From Amycolatopsis tolypomycina (GTDB lineage: Bacteria; Actinomycetota; Actinomycetes; Mycobacteriales; Pseudonocardiaceae), in contig NZ_FNSO01000001.1 of NCBI RefSeq assembly GCF_900105945.1, forward strand, positions 186,001 to 250,000: 64,000 nucleotides of DNA. The letters run 5' to 3'. This document shows positions 36,740 through 45,198 of this stretch, piece by piece. The notes under the pieces are model-generated. The model made no database searches. It was not told the DNA's origin and saw nothing but the letters and a program-made list of their open reading frames with translations. Each line of letters begins with the position of its first letter. The first letter of the stretch is position 1. The position numbers and the translations under genes were made by a program.

Positions 36740-37600
36740 GTGACCTCCGACAACGGCACAGCAGCCGGTCACGACCTGACCGAGCTTTCCGACGAGCAGG
36801 TGCACGCGGCACTCGGTGACGAGGAGTCCGCGCACCTCGAGCCCGTCGACGTGTCGGACTCCGAGGACGACGCTTCCGATGACTCCGCCGCCGACGTCTC
36901 GGACGCCGCCGACGCCTCGGCCGACGAGGGCGGCGAGGTCGACGACGACGTGGCCGTGGCCGAAGAGGCCGCCGCGGACGACGAGGACCCGGTCGCCAAG
37001 CTGCGCGCCGAGCTCCTCGCCGCGCCCGGCGAGTGGTACGTCGTGCACTCCTACGCCGGGTACGAGAACAAGGTGAAGACCAACCTCGAGACCCGGACGC
37101 AGACCCTGGACGTCGAGGACTACATCTTCCAGATCGAGGTCCCGACCGAAGAGGTCACCGAGATCAAGAACGGCCAGCGCAAGCAGGTGCAGCGCAAGGT
37201 GCTGCCCGGCTACATCCTGGTCCGGATGGACCTGAACGACGCCTCGTGGAGCGCGGTGCGCAACACGCCGGGTGTCACCGGGTTCGTCGGCGCCACCTCG
37301 CGGCCGTCGCCGCTGACCGTGGACGAGGTGCTGAAGTTCCTCGCCCCGCAGGTCGAGAAGGAAGCCCCGGCGAAGGCCAGCAAGGGCGAAGCCGCCGTCG
37401 CGGCGCCGCTCGGCGGCCCGGCCGTCGAGGTCGACTTCGAGGTCGGCGAGTCGGTCACGGTCATGGACGGCCCGTTCGCGACGCTGCCGGCGACGATCTC
37501 CGAGGTCAACGTCGACGGGCAGAAGCTGAAGGTCCTGGTGTCGATCTTCGGCCGGGAGACCCCGGTCGAGCTGTCGTTCAACCAGGTCTCCAAGATCTGA
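36740..37600 (+). CDS. nusG: Transcription antitermination factor NusG
   Basis: 286-aa NusG. An acidic Asp/Glu/Ala-rich extension covers about residues 1-95, the NGN domain starts at [16 protein letters not shown] (RNA polymerase binding), and the C-terminal KOW domain includes [18 protein letters not shown], which contacts Rho or ribosomal S10. GTG start. The acidic extension is family-typical in actinobacteria but long here. Confidence 0.97.
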   Translation: MTSDNGTAAGHDLTELSDEQVHAALGDEESAHLEPVDVSDSEDDASDDSAADVSDAADASADEGGEVDDDVAVAEEAAADDEDPVAKLRAELLAAPGEWYVVHSYAGYENKVKTNLETRTQTLDVEDYIFQIEVPTEEVTEIKNGQRKQVQRKVLPGYILVRMDLNDASWSAVRNTPGVTGFVGATSRPSPLTVDEVLKFLAPQVEKEAPAKASKGEAAVAAPLGGPAVEVDFEVGESVTVMDGPFATLPATISEVNVDGQKLKVLVSIFGRETPVELSFNQVSKI

Positions 37601-37674
37601 CGGCCGGCCTTCCGGTCGCAGTCCCCGCGTCCACGGCAGGTACGCGGGGAACGTAGTACAGGACAGGAAAAGAA

Positions 37675-38112
37675 ATGCCACCCAAGAAGAAGAAGCTTGC
37701 GGCGATCATCAAGCTGCAGATCAAGGCGGGTGCGGCCAACCCCGCGCCGCCGGTCGGCCCCGCGCTGGGTCAGCACGGCGTCAACATCATGGAGTTCTGC
37801 AAGGCCTACAACGCCGCGACCGAGTCGCAGCGCGGGGACGTCGTCCCGGTCGAGATCTCCGTGTACGAGGACCGGTCGTTCGACTTCAAGCTGAAGACGC
37901 CGCCGGCCGCGAAGCTGCTGCTGAAGGCCGCGGGCGTGGAGAAGGGCTCCGGCGAGCCGCACAAGACCAAGGTCGCCAAGGTCACCTGGGACCAGGTCCG
38001 CGAGATCGCCAAGACCAAGGAGACCGACCTCAACGCGCACGACATCGACCAGGCCGCGAAGATCATCGCCGGCACTGCTCGGTCGATGGGCATCACGGTC
38101 GTCGACGCCTGA
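37675..38112 (+). CDS. rplK: 50S ribosomal protein L11
   Basis: 145-aa L11: [25 protein letters not shown], then a C-terminal RNA-binding domain with AGTARSMGI. Binds the GTPase-associated centre of 23S rRNA. ATG start; 74 bp after nusG and 74 bp before rplA, in one operon. Confidence 0.98.
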   Translation: MPPKKKKLAAIIKLQIKAGAANPAPPVGPALGQHGVNIMEFCKAYNAATESQRGDVVPVEISVYEDRSFDFKLKTPPAAKLLLKAAGVEKGSGEPHKTKVAKVTWDQVREIAKTKETDLNAHDIDQAAKIIAGTARSMGITVVDA

Positions 38113-38186
38113 TTTTCTGAAGTACCCGTGGGAGAGCCAGGGCTGGCTCGCACCACACTGATCCGTTGAATTGAGGAACAGCAGAC

Positions 38187-38906
38187 ATGCCCAAGCACAG
38201 CAAGGCTTACCGCCAGGCTGCGGAGCAGATCGACAAGACGCGTCTGTACGCGCCGCTCGAGGCTGCGAAGCTGGCGAAGGAGACCTCCAAGACCAAGATG
38301 GACGCGACCGTCGAGGTCGCGATGCGTCTCGGTGTGGACCCCCGCAAGGCCGACCAGATGGTCCGCGGCACCGTGAACCTGCCGCACGGCACCGGTAAGA
38401 CCGCCCGCGTCATCGTCTTCGCCGTCGGCGACAAGGCCGCCGAGGCCGAAGCCGCCGGCGCGGACGCGGTCGGCACCGACGAACTGATCGAGCGCATCCA
38501 GGGTGGCTGGCTCGACTTCGACGCCGCGATCGCGACGCCGGACCAGATGGCCAAGGTGGGCCGCATCGCCCGCATCCTCGGCCCGCGTGGCCTGATGCCG
38601 AACCCGAAGACCGGCACGGTGACCCCCGCGGTCGCGAAGGCCGTGCAGGACATCAAGGGCGGTAAGATCAACTTCCGCGTCGACAAGCAGGCCAACCTGC
38701 ACCTGGTGATCGGCAAGGCTTCCTTCGACACCGAGAAGCTGGTCGAGAACTACGCGGCGGCGCTGGACGAGATCCTCCGCGCCAAGCCGTCGTCGGCGAA
38801 GGGCCGTTACCTGAAGAAGGTCACCTTCACCACGACGATGGGCCCGGGCATCCCGGTCGACCCGCTGCGGACCCGCAACCTGCTTTCCGAGGAAGCGGCC
38901 GTCTGA
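38187..38906 (+). CDS. rplA: 50S ribosomal protein L1
   Basis: 239-aa L1 with [15 protein letters not shown] and [11 protein letters not shown] signatures. Builds the L1 stalk and usually represses the L11-L1 operon by binding its mRNA. ATG at 38187. A long inverted repeat and a terminator follow. Confidence 0.98.
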   Translation: MPKHSKAYRQAAEQIDKTRLYAPLEAAKLAKETSKTKMDATVEVAMRLGVDPRKADQMVRGTVNLPHGTGKTARVIVFAVGDKAAEAEAAGADAVGTDELIERIQGGWLDFDAAIATPDQMAKVGRIARILGPRGLMPNPKTGTVTPAVAKAVQDIKGGKINFRVDKQANLHLVIGKASFDTEKLVENYAAALDEILRAKPSSAKGRYLKKVTFTTTMGPGIPVDPLRTRNLLSEEAAV

Positions 38907-38995
38907 GAACCTTATTCTGGTTAGGACGGCGCTACGGCACGCAACCCGCCCGCATGAGGCGAACCTCGCGCCGGCCGAGGGCTGAATAAGGTTCT
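38906..38995 (+). other. Long-range inverted repeat after rplA
   Basis: AGAACCTTATTC (38906-38917, overlapping the stop codon) pairs perfectly with GAATAAGGTTCT (38984-38995), enclosing 66 nt that contain smaller GC-rich pairings. It precedes the main terminator. It may protect the mRNA 3' end or be a processing site. Confidence 0.5.
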
Positions 38996-39010
38996 GAGGC
39001 TGAGATCACC

Positions 39011-39049
39011 AGAAAGGGCGCTCCCGCTTGCTGCGGGGGCGCCCTTTCT
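39011..39049 (+). terminator. Rho-independent terminator of rplK-rplA
   Basis: A 17-bp stem with one G-T pair (39011-39027 with 39033-39049), TTGCT loop and CTTTCTT at the 3' side. It ends 10 bp before the ATG of the alpha/beta hydrolase. Confidence 0.9.
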
Positions 39050-39058
39050 TCGTGTCTG

Positions 39059-39841
39059 ATGGACATCATGCCGACTTTCGCGTCGTTCGACGGGCTCCGG
39101 TTGAACTACACGGTGTGGGAGGGCGACGGCGCCCACCGCCCGGTGCTGCTGCAACACGGCTTCGCCGCGGACACGAACGCGAACTGGATCTCCACCGGCG
39201 TCGTCGCGGCGCTGCGGTCGGCGGGCTTCACGGTGATCTCCCTGGACGCCCGCGGCCACGGCCGGTCCGAGAAGCCGCACGACGAGTCCCGCTACGCCGA
39301 CGACGCGATGGCCCGCGACGTCTCGGCCCTGCTGGACGAGCTGGCCCTCGACGAGGTCTCGATGGTCGGCTACTCGATGGGCGCGATCATCGCCCTGACG
39401 GTGACGGCGGCGGACAAGCGCATCCGCTGCCTGGCCACGGGCGGCGTGGGCTCGGGCATCGTCGACTTCGGCGGCGTGGACCTGCGGGTACTGAAGCCGG
39501 TCGACATCGCCTCGGCGCTGCTGGCGGAGGACCCCGCGTTGGTACCGCGCTCGGGAGTACCGTTCCGCCTCCTGGCCGACGCGGTGGGCGGCGACCGCCA
39601 AGCACTGGCGGCGGTGGCGCTGGCTTCGCGCGAGGGCCACCTGGACCTGTCGTCGATCGGAGTCCCGACGCTGGTGCTGGCAGGCGAGCAGGACCAGCTG
39701 GCAGCCGAGCCGGAGAGACTGGCGGCGGCGATCGCGGGCGCCCGGCTGGTCCGCATCCCGGGCGACCACATGACGGCGGTGATGTCACCGGCGTTCGCGG
39801 AGGCTCTGGTGTCGTTCCTGTCCGCGCCGCACCCGCGCTAG
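39059..39841 (+). CDS. Alpha/beta hydrolase
   Basis: 260-aa hydrolase: LLQHGFAAD oxyanion turn, SLDARGHGRSEKP, nucleophile elbow GYSMG (Ser about 106), late catalytic Asp in AGEQDQL and His in IPGDHMTAV. Substrate unknown; related to proline iminopeptidase and esterase-type enzymes. ATG 39068 is an alternative start. No ribosome site is visible, and a strong terminator ends only 10 bp upstream, so the transcript source is unclear. Its stop shares CTAG with the convergent gene. Confidence 0.8.
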   Translation: MDIMPTFASFDGLRLNYTVWEGDGAHRPVLLQHGFAADTNANWISTGVVAALRSAGFTVISLDARGHGRSEKPHDESRYADDAMARDVSALLDELALDEVSMVGYSMGAIIALTVTAADKRIRCLATGGVGSGIVDFGGVDLRVLKPVDIASALLAEDPALVPRSGVPFRLLADAVGGDRQALAAVALASREGHLDLSSIGVPTLVLAGEQDQLAAEPERLAAAIAGARLVRIPGDHMTAVMSPAFAEALVSFLSAPHPR

Positions 39842-40686
39842 CGGCTGGTGGGGGTGGGCGGCGGGCAGGGCGTGGGCTCGTTCGTGTGCCCGGTGATGAG
39901 CCACTGACTCTTCTCGACCTTCTGCACGGTGAAGGCGCCCAGCGCGGGGCCGCCGCGGATGCCGAACCGGCACGAGCTGATCGTGAAGCTGTCGCCCGGG
40001 ATGGGCTCCGAGACGTACGACGGCATCGACTCGGCGTAGTCGTTCTTGCTCTTGACCTGCCGGTTCAGCTCGTGGACGGCGACCTGGCAGTCCGCATACC
40101 CGAGGTCCTGGGCGAACTTCTGCTGCACGTCTTCGCGCATCCGCCCGCACCCCTGCGGGACGAGGTTCTGCGCGACGGCGTCGTAGACCGACCGGACCGC
40201 CTCGTACGGGCTGGTCGAGAGGATGTGGTTCGTGTGGTAGGTCCCGCCACCCTCCTGGGCGATCTGGGCGGAGGTCTTGCCGGAGTCGTTCGGGAAGAAG
40301 TGGTTGTACAGCCACGTGCCCGCGACCACGACGAAGATGAAGGCCAGCACCCACGCGATGACCTTCTTCCCCAGCCATGCCAGCCACCGGGGCGCGCGAC
40401 GCCGCTCGGTCGGGACCAGCTGGTAGCCCGGCGGGATCATCGGGGGCTGGCTGCCCGGATGGGACGGCGGGGCCTGGACGACGCCCGCGTCCGGTGCGGG
40501 GGCCGGCTGGTTGCCCTGCTGGGCCTGGGTGAACCGCAGGTAGTCCTGGAACTGCTGGAACTGGCGGAACTGCTCCAGCTGCGCCGGGTCCACCGGCGCC
40601 TCGGGCGGAGGACCCGCCGCGGGCGTGGTCGAGCCCGCCGGTTCGATTTCCGCGCCCGGCTTTCCGTCATCGCGCTGCTCCGCCAC
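39838..40686 (-). CDS. Membrane protein with Q/P-rich N-terminus, unknown function
   Basis: 282-aa protein. Residues about 1-95 are disordered and Pro/Gln-rich with a heptad-like segment (LEQFRQFQQFQDYLRF). One membrane helix follows at about 110-130, then an external domain of about 150 residues with Cys pairs (QGCGRM, ADCQ, SSCRFG). It resembles actinobacterial single-pass proteins but no family is recognised. GTG at 40686 is chosen because it starts the low-complexity region cleanly; a start at 40716 is possible. Confidence 0.65.
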   Translation of the reverse strand: MAEQRDDGKPGAEIEPAGSTTPAAGPPPEAPVDPAQLEQFRQFQQFQDYLRFTQAQQGNQPAPAPDAGVVQAPPSHPGSQPPMIPPGYQLVPTERRRAPRWLAWLGKKVIAWVLAFIFVVVAGTWLYNHFFPNDSGKTSAQIAQEGGGTYHTNHILSTSPYEAVRSVYDAVAQNLVPQGCGRMREDVQQKFAQDLGYADCQVAVHELNRQVKSKNDYAESMPSYVSEPIPGDSFTISSCRFGIRGGPALGAFTVQKVEKSQWLITGHTNEPTPCPPPTPTSR

Positions 40687-40766
40687 GTCACCATGATGCC
40701 CCCCGAGGCGCCGCACGGAACCCCCAGGCGCCCTAAACGCAGGTCAGACCGGCCCCCGGGAAAACC

Positions 40767-40788
40767 TTGACAACCGACGGGGTATAGT
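40767..40788 (+). promoter_or_regulatory. Promoter-like hexamers upstream of rplJ
   Basis: TTGACA (40767-40772) and TATAGT (40783-40788) are near-consensus -35 and -10 hexamers but only 10 bp apart. TATAGT probably belongs to the rplJL promoter with a weak -35, or the two elements belong to different start points. The leader to rplJ would be over 200 nt. Confidence 0.4.
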
Positions 40789-40906
40789 TGACGACGGTTC
40801 TACCGAAGACCGCTGGTTTTCCCCGCCTCAACGGGGAACGAAGGTCCCGCACTCGCCGGGCGGCCCGCGCAGGAGGAACGAGGCCGGGCGCCCGCAAGCG
40901 CCCTAC

Positions 40907-40940
40907 AACGCCCCGCGCCTGTCTGCGCGAGGGCGTTTTG
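40907..40940 (+). promoter_or_regulatory. rplJ leader hairpin, attenuator-like
   Basis: A 12-bp stem with one bulged A (40907-40918 with 40925-40937) and a 6-nt loop is followed by TTTG. It lies 60 bp before rplJ in a long untranslated leader. In other bacteria the L10(L12)4 complex binds such leaders to adjust expression; this hairpin could be the terminator half of that control or part of the binding fold. Confidence 0.5.
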
Positions 40941-40998
40941 TCGTGAACGGGGCTCCTCGAACAGCCAGTGGAAACACTAGCCAAGAGAGGAGGCGACC

Positions 40999-41553
40999 AT
41001 GGCGAAGCCCGACAAGGTGGCGGCCGTCGCCGAGATCGCGGAGAGCTTCCGCACCAGCTCGGCCACCGTCGTTACCCAGTACACCGGCCTCTCCGTGTCC
41101 CAGCTGTCCCAGCTGCGCCGCGCTCTCGGCACCAGTGCCAAGTACCGGGTCGCGAAGAACACCCTGGTCAAGCGGGCGGCCGAGGACGCCGGCATCCAGG
41201 GTCTCGAGGACCTGTTCGTCGGCGCGACCGCCATCGCCTTCGTCGAGGGTGAAGCTGTCGACGCCGCCAAGGCGCTTCGCGACTTCGCGAAGGACAACAA
41301 CGCGCTTGTGATCAAGGGCGGCTACATGGACGGCAAAGCGCTGTCCGTGGACGAGATCAACCGGATCGCCGATCTCGACAGCCGTGAGGTCCTGCTCGCC
41401 AAGGCGGCGGGCGCGTTCAAGGCGAAGCTTTCCCAGGCCGCCGCGCTGTTCCAGGCGCCGGCGTCCCAGGTCGCCCGCCTGGCTGCCGCGCTGGAGGAGA
41501 AGCAGCGCAACGCCGCCGGTACCGAAGCAGCCGAAGCACCCGCCGAGAGCTGA
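40999..41553 (+). CDS. rplJ: 50S ribosomal protein L10
   Basis: 184-aa L10: starts [17 protein letters not shown], with [13 protein letters not shown] and GATAIAF. Forms the base of the L7/L12 stalk. Strong GAGAGGAGG ribosome site before ATG 40999. Expressed with rplL 49 bp downstream. Confidence 0.97.
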   Translation: MAKPDKVAAVAEIAESFRTSSATVVTQYTGLSVSQLSQLRRALGTSAKYRVAKNTLVKRAAEDAGIQGLEDLFVGATAIAFVEGEAVDAAKALRDFAKDNNALVIKGGYMDGKALSVDEINRIADLDSREVLLAKAAGAFKAKLSQAAALFQAPASQVARLAAALEEKQRNAAGTEAAEAPAES

Positions 41554-41602
41554 ACCACCCCCACCCCGAACGTCTCGTTCGTTTTTCTGAGAGGAAGCCA
41601 TC

Positions 41603-41986
41603 ATGGCGAAGCTGAGCACCGCCGAGCTGATCGACGCCTTCAAGGAGCTGACCCTCCTCGAGCTGTCCGAGTTCGTCAAGGAGTTCGAAGAGGTCTTCGA
41701 CGTCACCGCCGCTGCCCCGGCCGCCGTCGTCGCCGGCCCCGCCGCCGCCGCTGCCGCCCCGGTCGAGGAGCAGGACGAGTTCGACGTCGTCCTCGAGGGC
41801 GCCGGCGACAAGAAGATCCAGGTCATCAAGGTCGTCCGCGAGGTCGTCTCGGGCCTGGGCCTGAAGGAGGCCAAGGAGCTGGTCGAGGCCGCTCCCAAGG
41901 CCCTCCTGGAGAAGGTCGACAAGGAGGCCGCCGAGGCCGCCAAGGAGAAGCTCGAGGCCGCGGGCGCCAAGATCACCATCAAGTGA
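41603..41986 (+). CDS. rplL: 50S ribosomal protein L7/L12
   Basis: 127-aa L12: N-terminal dimerisation helices ([19 protein letters not shown]), an Ala-rich hinge about residues 36-54, and the C-terminal factor-binding domain with [11 protein letters not shown] and [13 protein letters not shown]. Stalk protein that recruits translational GTPases. Followed by a strong terminator. Confidence 0.98.
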   Translation: MAKLSTAELIDAFKELTLLELSEFVKEFEEVFDVTAAAPAAVVAGPAAAAAAPVEEQDEFDVVLEGAGDKKIQVIKVVREVVSGLGLKEAKELVEAAPKALLEKVDKEAAEAAKEKLEAAGAKITIK

Positions 41987-42021
41987 TCCCGGGCGCGTCG
42001 GCGCCTACGCACCACCTCGTG

Positions 42022-42062
42022 ACGGGGCGGGCATCCACTTCGGATGCCCGCCCCGTTCCGTT
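42022..42062 (+). terminator. Terminator of rplJ-rplL
   Basis: A 15-bp perfect stem (42022-42036 with 42042-42056), ACTTC loop, then TCCGTTTTCC. It separates the ribosomal operon from the mce operon. Confidence 0.88.
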
Positions 42063-42381
42063 TTCCGGATACCGCGCCACCGGCACCCCCTAGGACCGTT
42101 GTCCGAATGGCCCCGGGGCCCCCGAATCGTGGGTTCCGGGCTCCGGAGGACTGCGTAGTTGGCCCGAATGGGCTACCGTGCTGCCCATTGGCGATCACGG
42201 CGGGATGACGATGGGCCCGGGGCTGGCCAGAAAAGAAAACTGGTGAGTAACCTGTTCGCACTCAGCTCGTTGCACCTGGTTGACGCGGGTTCGTGGGCGC
42301 CACAGGCCCACATCCGCCGCCGGCGTGGGTGGCAGGGTGTGGCAGCGGGCGCAATGACGCGGAACAGCTCCTGGAGGTGCG
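42063..42381 (+). other. Upstream region of the mce operon
   Basis: About 320 bp without a supported gene. It should carry the mce promoter; no convincing -35/-10 pair was found. The last bases hold GGAGGTG in front of the ATG at 42382. A short open frame from 42159 runs into the ATPase gene in the wrong frame and is not credible. Confidence 0.4.
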
Positions 42382-43566
42382 ATGGGTGCCGAGGTGGTCA
42401 TCGAAGGTCTGACGAAGTCCTTCGGTAAGCAGACCATCTGGCGGGACGTCACGTTGACGCTCCCCCCGGGCGAAGTGTCGGCCATGCTCGGCCCGTCAGG
42501 GACCGGCAAGTCCGTCTTCCTCAAGTCGATGATCGGGCTGCTGAAGCCCGACCGCGGCCGCTGCGTGATCAACGGTGTCGACATCGTCACCTGCTCCGAG
42601 CACAAGCTCTACGAAATCCGGAAGCTCTTCGGCGTCCTCTTCCAGGACGGCGCGCTGTTCGGCTCGATGAACCTCTACGACAACGTCGCCTTCCCGCTGC
42701 GCGAGCACACGAAGAAGTCCGAGACGGAAATCCGCCGGATCGTGCTCGAAAAGCTCGACATGACCGGTCTGAACGGCGCCGACAAGAAGCTGCCCGGCGA
42801 AATCTCCGGCGGGATGCGCAAGCGCGCCGGCCTGGCCCGCGCCCTGGTGCTCGACCCCGAGATCATCCTGGTCGACGAGCCGGACTCGGGCCTCGACCCG
42901 GTCCGCACCACCTACATCTCGCAGCTGTTCCTCGACGTCAACGCGCAGATCGACGCGACCTTCCTGATCGTCACGCACAACATCAACCTGGCCCGCACGG
43001 TCCCGGACAACCTGGGCATGCTCTTCCGCAAGGAACTGGTCATGTTCGGCCCGCGCGAGGTGCTGCTGACCAGCGAAGAACCGGTCGTCAAGCAGTTCCT
43101 CAACGGCAAGATGCAGGGCCCGATCGGGATGTCCGAGGAGAAGGACTCCGCCCAGATGGCCGCCGAGCAGGCGATGTTCGACGCCGGCCACCACGCTGGC
43201 GGGGTCGAGGACATCTCCGGGGTGCCGCCGCAGATGCAGACGACGCCGGGCGTGGCCACCCGGATGGGTGCCGTCCGCCGCAAGGACCGGGTCATGGAGA
43301 TCATGCACCGGCTGCCGCCGGCCGCGCAGGAAAGCATCATCGAGTCCCTGAGCCCGGAGGAGCAGCGCCACTACGGCGTGCGCCCGCACCGCGGCCAGCC
43401 GCAGCAGGTCGGGGCGCGCCCGCAGGGTGACGGCGTTCCGAACCAGCACCACGGGCAGCTGCCCGCCGACCAGGTGGCCCGGATCCCGGGCGGCGGCCAG
43501 CCGCCGAGACAACCCGGCACGCACCGGATGCCACCGCCACGAGACAACGGGCCAGGTGGCAGGTGA
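42382..43566 (+). CDS. mceG: Mce transporter ATPase MceG (Mkl)
   Basis: 394-aa ABC ATPase powering the Mce lipid importer. Walker A GPSGTGKS (about 34-41), Q-loop FQDGALFG, signature ISGGMRKRAGLARAL, Walker B IILVDEPDSGLDP, H-loop THN. After the ABC core (about residue 250) comes a low-complexity tail of about 130 residues rich in Pro, Gln, Gly, His and Arg. First gene of the mce operon; in M. tuberculosis mkl also lies near rplL. Overlaps the next gene by 4 bp. Confidence 0.92.
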   Translation: MGAEVVIEGLTKSFGKQTIWRDVTLTLPPGEVSAMLGPSGTGKSVFLKSMIGLLKPDRGRCVINGVDIVTCSEHKLYEIRKLFGVLFQDGALFGSMNLYDNVAFPLREHTKKSETEIRRIVLEKLDMTGLNGADKKLPGEISGGMRKRAGLARALVLDPEIILVDEPDSGLDPVRTTYISQLFLDVNAQIDATFLIVTHNINLARTVPDNLGMLFRKELVMFGPREVLLTSEEPVVKQFLNGKMQGPIGMSEEKDSAQMAAEQAMFDAGHHAGGVEDISGVPPQMQTTPGVATRMGAVRRKDRVMEIMHRLPPAAQESIIESLSPEEQRHYGVRPHRGQPQQVGARPQGDGVPNQHHGQLPADQVARIPGGGQPPRQPGTHRMPPPRDNGPGGR

Positions 43567-44357
43567 GCTCTCCCGCAACACAGGCGAAGATCCCCGGGAT
43601 CGGCATGCTCCGCGAGACCGGGAACCTGTTCGCTCTCGGCCTGGACATCGTCCGCGGCCTGTTCCAGAGGCCTTTTCAGCTGCGGGAGTTCATCCAGCAG
43701 TCCTGGTTCATCGCGAGCGTGACCATCCTGCCGACGGCCCTGGTGGCCATCCCGTTCGGCGCGGTCATCTCGCTGCAGTTCGGCTCGCTCGCCCGCCAGC
43801 TGGGCGCGCAGTCCTACACCGGCGCGGGCTCCGTGCTCGCCACCGTGCAGCAGGCCAGTCCGCTGGTCACCGCGCTGCTGGTGGCGGGCGCGGGCGGCTC
43901 CGCCGTCTGTGCTGACATCGGCGCCCGGACCATCCGCGAAGAGATCGCCGCGATGGAGGTGCTCGGCGTCTCCGCGGTCCAGCGGCTGATCGTCCCGCGC
44001 ACCCTCGCGATGATGCTGGTCGCGCTCCTGCTCAACGGCATGGTCAGCGTCATCGGCGTGCTCGGCGGCTACTTCTTCAACGTCGTGCTGCAGGGCGGGA
44101 CGCCGGGCGCGTACCTGGCGAGCTTCTCCGCCCTCGCGCAGCTGCCCGACCTCTGGGTCGGTGAGATCAAGGCGCTGATCTTCGGGTTCATCGCCGCCGT
44201 CGTCGCGTCCTACCGGGGCCTCAACCCCTCCGGCGGCCCGAAGGGCGTCGGGGACGCGGTGAACCAGTCGGTGGTCATCACGTTCCTGCTGCTGTTCGTC
44301 GTGAACTTCGTGATCACCCTGATCTACCTGCAGATCGTGCCCGGAAAGCTGGACTAG
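43563..44357 (+). CDS. yrbEA: YrbEA permease (MlaE-like)
   Basis: 264-aa MlaE-family inner-membrane permease with about five helices: N-terminal FALGLDIVRGLFQRPFQLREF, then TILPTALVAIPFGAVISLQFG and GARTIREEIAAMEVLGVSAVQRL, the EQ-loop region that contacts the ATPase. It forms the channel with YrbEB. GTG start overlaps mceG. Confidence 0.93.
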   Translation: MSSPATQAKIPGIGMLRETGNLFALGLDIVRGLFQRPFQLREFIQQSWFIASVTILPTALVAIPFGAVISLQFGSLARQLGAQSYTGAGSVLATVQQASPLVTALLVAGAGGSAVCADIGARTIREEIAAMEVLGVSAVQRLIVPRTLAMMLVALLLNGMVSVIGVLGGYFFNVVLQGGTPGAYLASFSALAQLPDLWVGEIKALIFGFIAAVVASYRGLNPSGGPKGVGDAVNQSVVITFLLLFVVNFVITLIYLQIVPGKLD

Positions 44358-44361
44358 CGCC

Positions 44362-45198
44362 ATGACGTTCCTCCAGGGCGCGAAACGCGTCGTCAACCGT
44401 CCTTTGCAGACGCTGGACACCCTCGGTGACCAGATGTCGTTCTACGGCCGCGCGCTGCTGTGGACGCCGCGGACCATCCGCCGCTACACCAAAGAGGTGC
44501 TCCGGCTGCTGGCCGAGGTGAGCTTCGGCTCCGGCTCGCTCGCCGTCATCGGCGGCACGGTCGGCGTGATGGTCGGCCTGACCCTGTTCACCGGTGTCCT
44601 CGTCGGCCTCCAGGGCTACTCGGCGCTGAACTCGATCGGGACGTCGGCCTTCACCGGCTTCCTGACGGCGTTCTTCAACACCCGCGAGATCGCCCCGCTG
44701 GTCGCCGGCCTCGCGCTGTCCGCGACGGTCGGCGCCGGGTTCACCGCGCAGCTGGGCGCGATGCGGATCTCCGAGGAGATCGACGCGCTGGAAGTCATGG
44801 GCGTGCCGAGCCTGCCGTACCTGGTCACGACGCGGATCATCGCCGGGTTCGTCGCGGTCATCCCGCTCTACATCATCGGCCTGCTGAGCTCGTACCTCGC
44901 GTCACGACTGGTCGTCATCTACATCTACAACCAGTCGGCGGGCACCTACGACCACTACTTCGACCTCTTCTTACCGCCGCAGGACGTGCTCTATTCGTTC
45001 ATCAAGGTGCTGCTGTTCAGCGTCCTGATCATCCTGTCGCACTGCTACTTCGGGTACCGGGCGACCGGTGGCCCGGCCGGGGTCGGCGTCGCGGTCGGCA
45101 AGGCCGTGCGGCTGTCCATCGTCACGGTGTCGATCATGAACTTCTTCATCGGGTTCGCCATCTGGGGAACCGACGTCACGGTAAGGATCGCGGGATGA
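44362..45198 (+). CDS. yrbEB: YrbEB permease (MlaE-like)
   Basis: 278-aa second MlaE-family permease. LGAMRISEEIDALEVMGVPSLPYLVTTRI (LGAMRISEEIDALEVMG) is the conserved coupling region; about five membrane helices. ATG 44362 follows the yrbEA stop by 4 bp; its TGA overlaps the ATG of mceA. Confidence 0.93.
   Translation: MTFLQGAKRVVNRPLQTLDTLGDQMSFYGRALLWTPRTIRRYTKEVLRLLAEVSFGSGSLAVIGGTVGVMVGLTLFTGVLVGLQGYSALNSIGTSAFTGFLTAFFNTREIAPLVAGLALSATVGAGFTAQLGAMRISEEIDALEVMGVPSLPYLVTTRIIAGFVAVIPLYIIGLLSSYLASRLVVIYIYNQSAGTYDHYFDLFLPPQDVLYSFIKVLLFSVLIILSHCYFGYRATGGPAGVGVAVGKAVRLSIVTVSIMNFFIGFAIWGTDVTVRIAG

Noticed and set aside
40767..40788. Standard sigma-70 promoter from TTGACA to TATAGT before rplJ
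   Set aside because: The hexamers are good but only 10 bp apart, so they cannot work together as a classical promoter. Kept only as promoter-like elements.
42159..42428. 89-codon open frame upstream of mceG
   Set aside because: Runs into the ATPase gene in another frame, with no ribosome site and no recognisable sequence.
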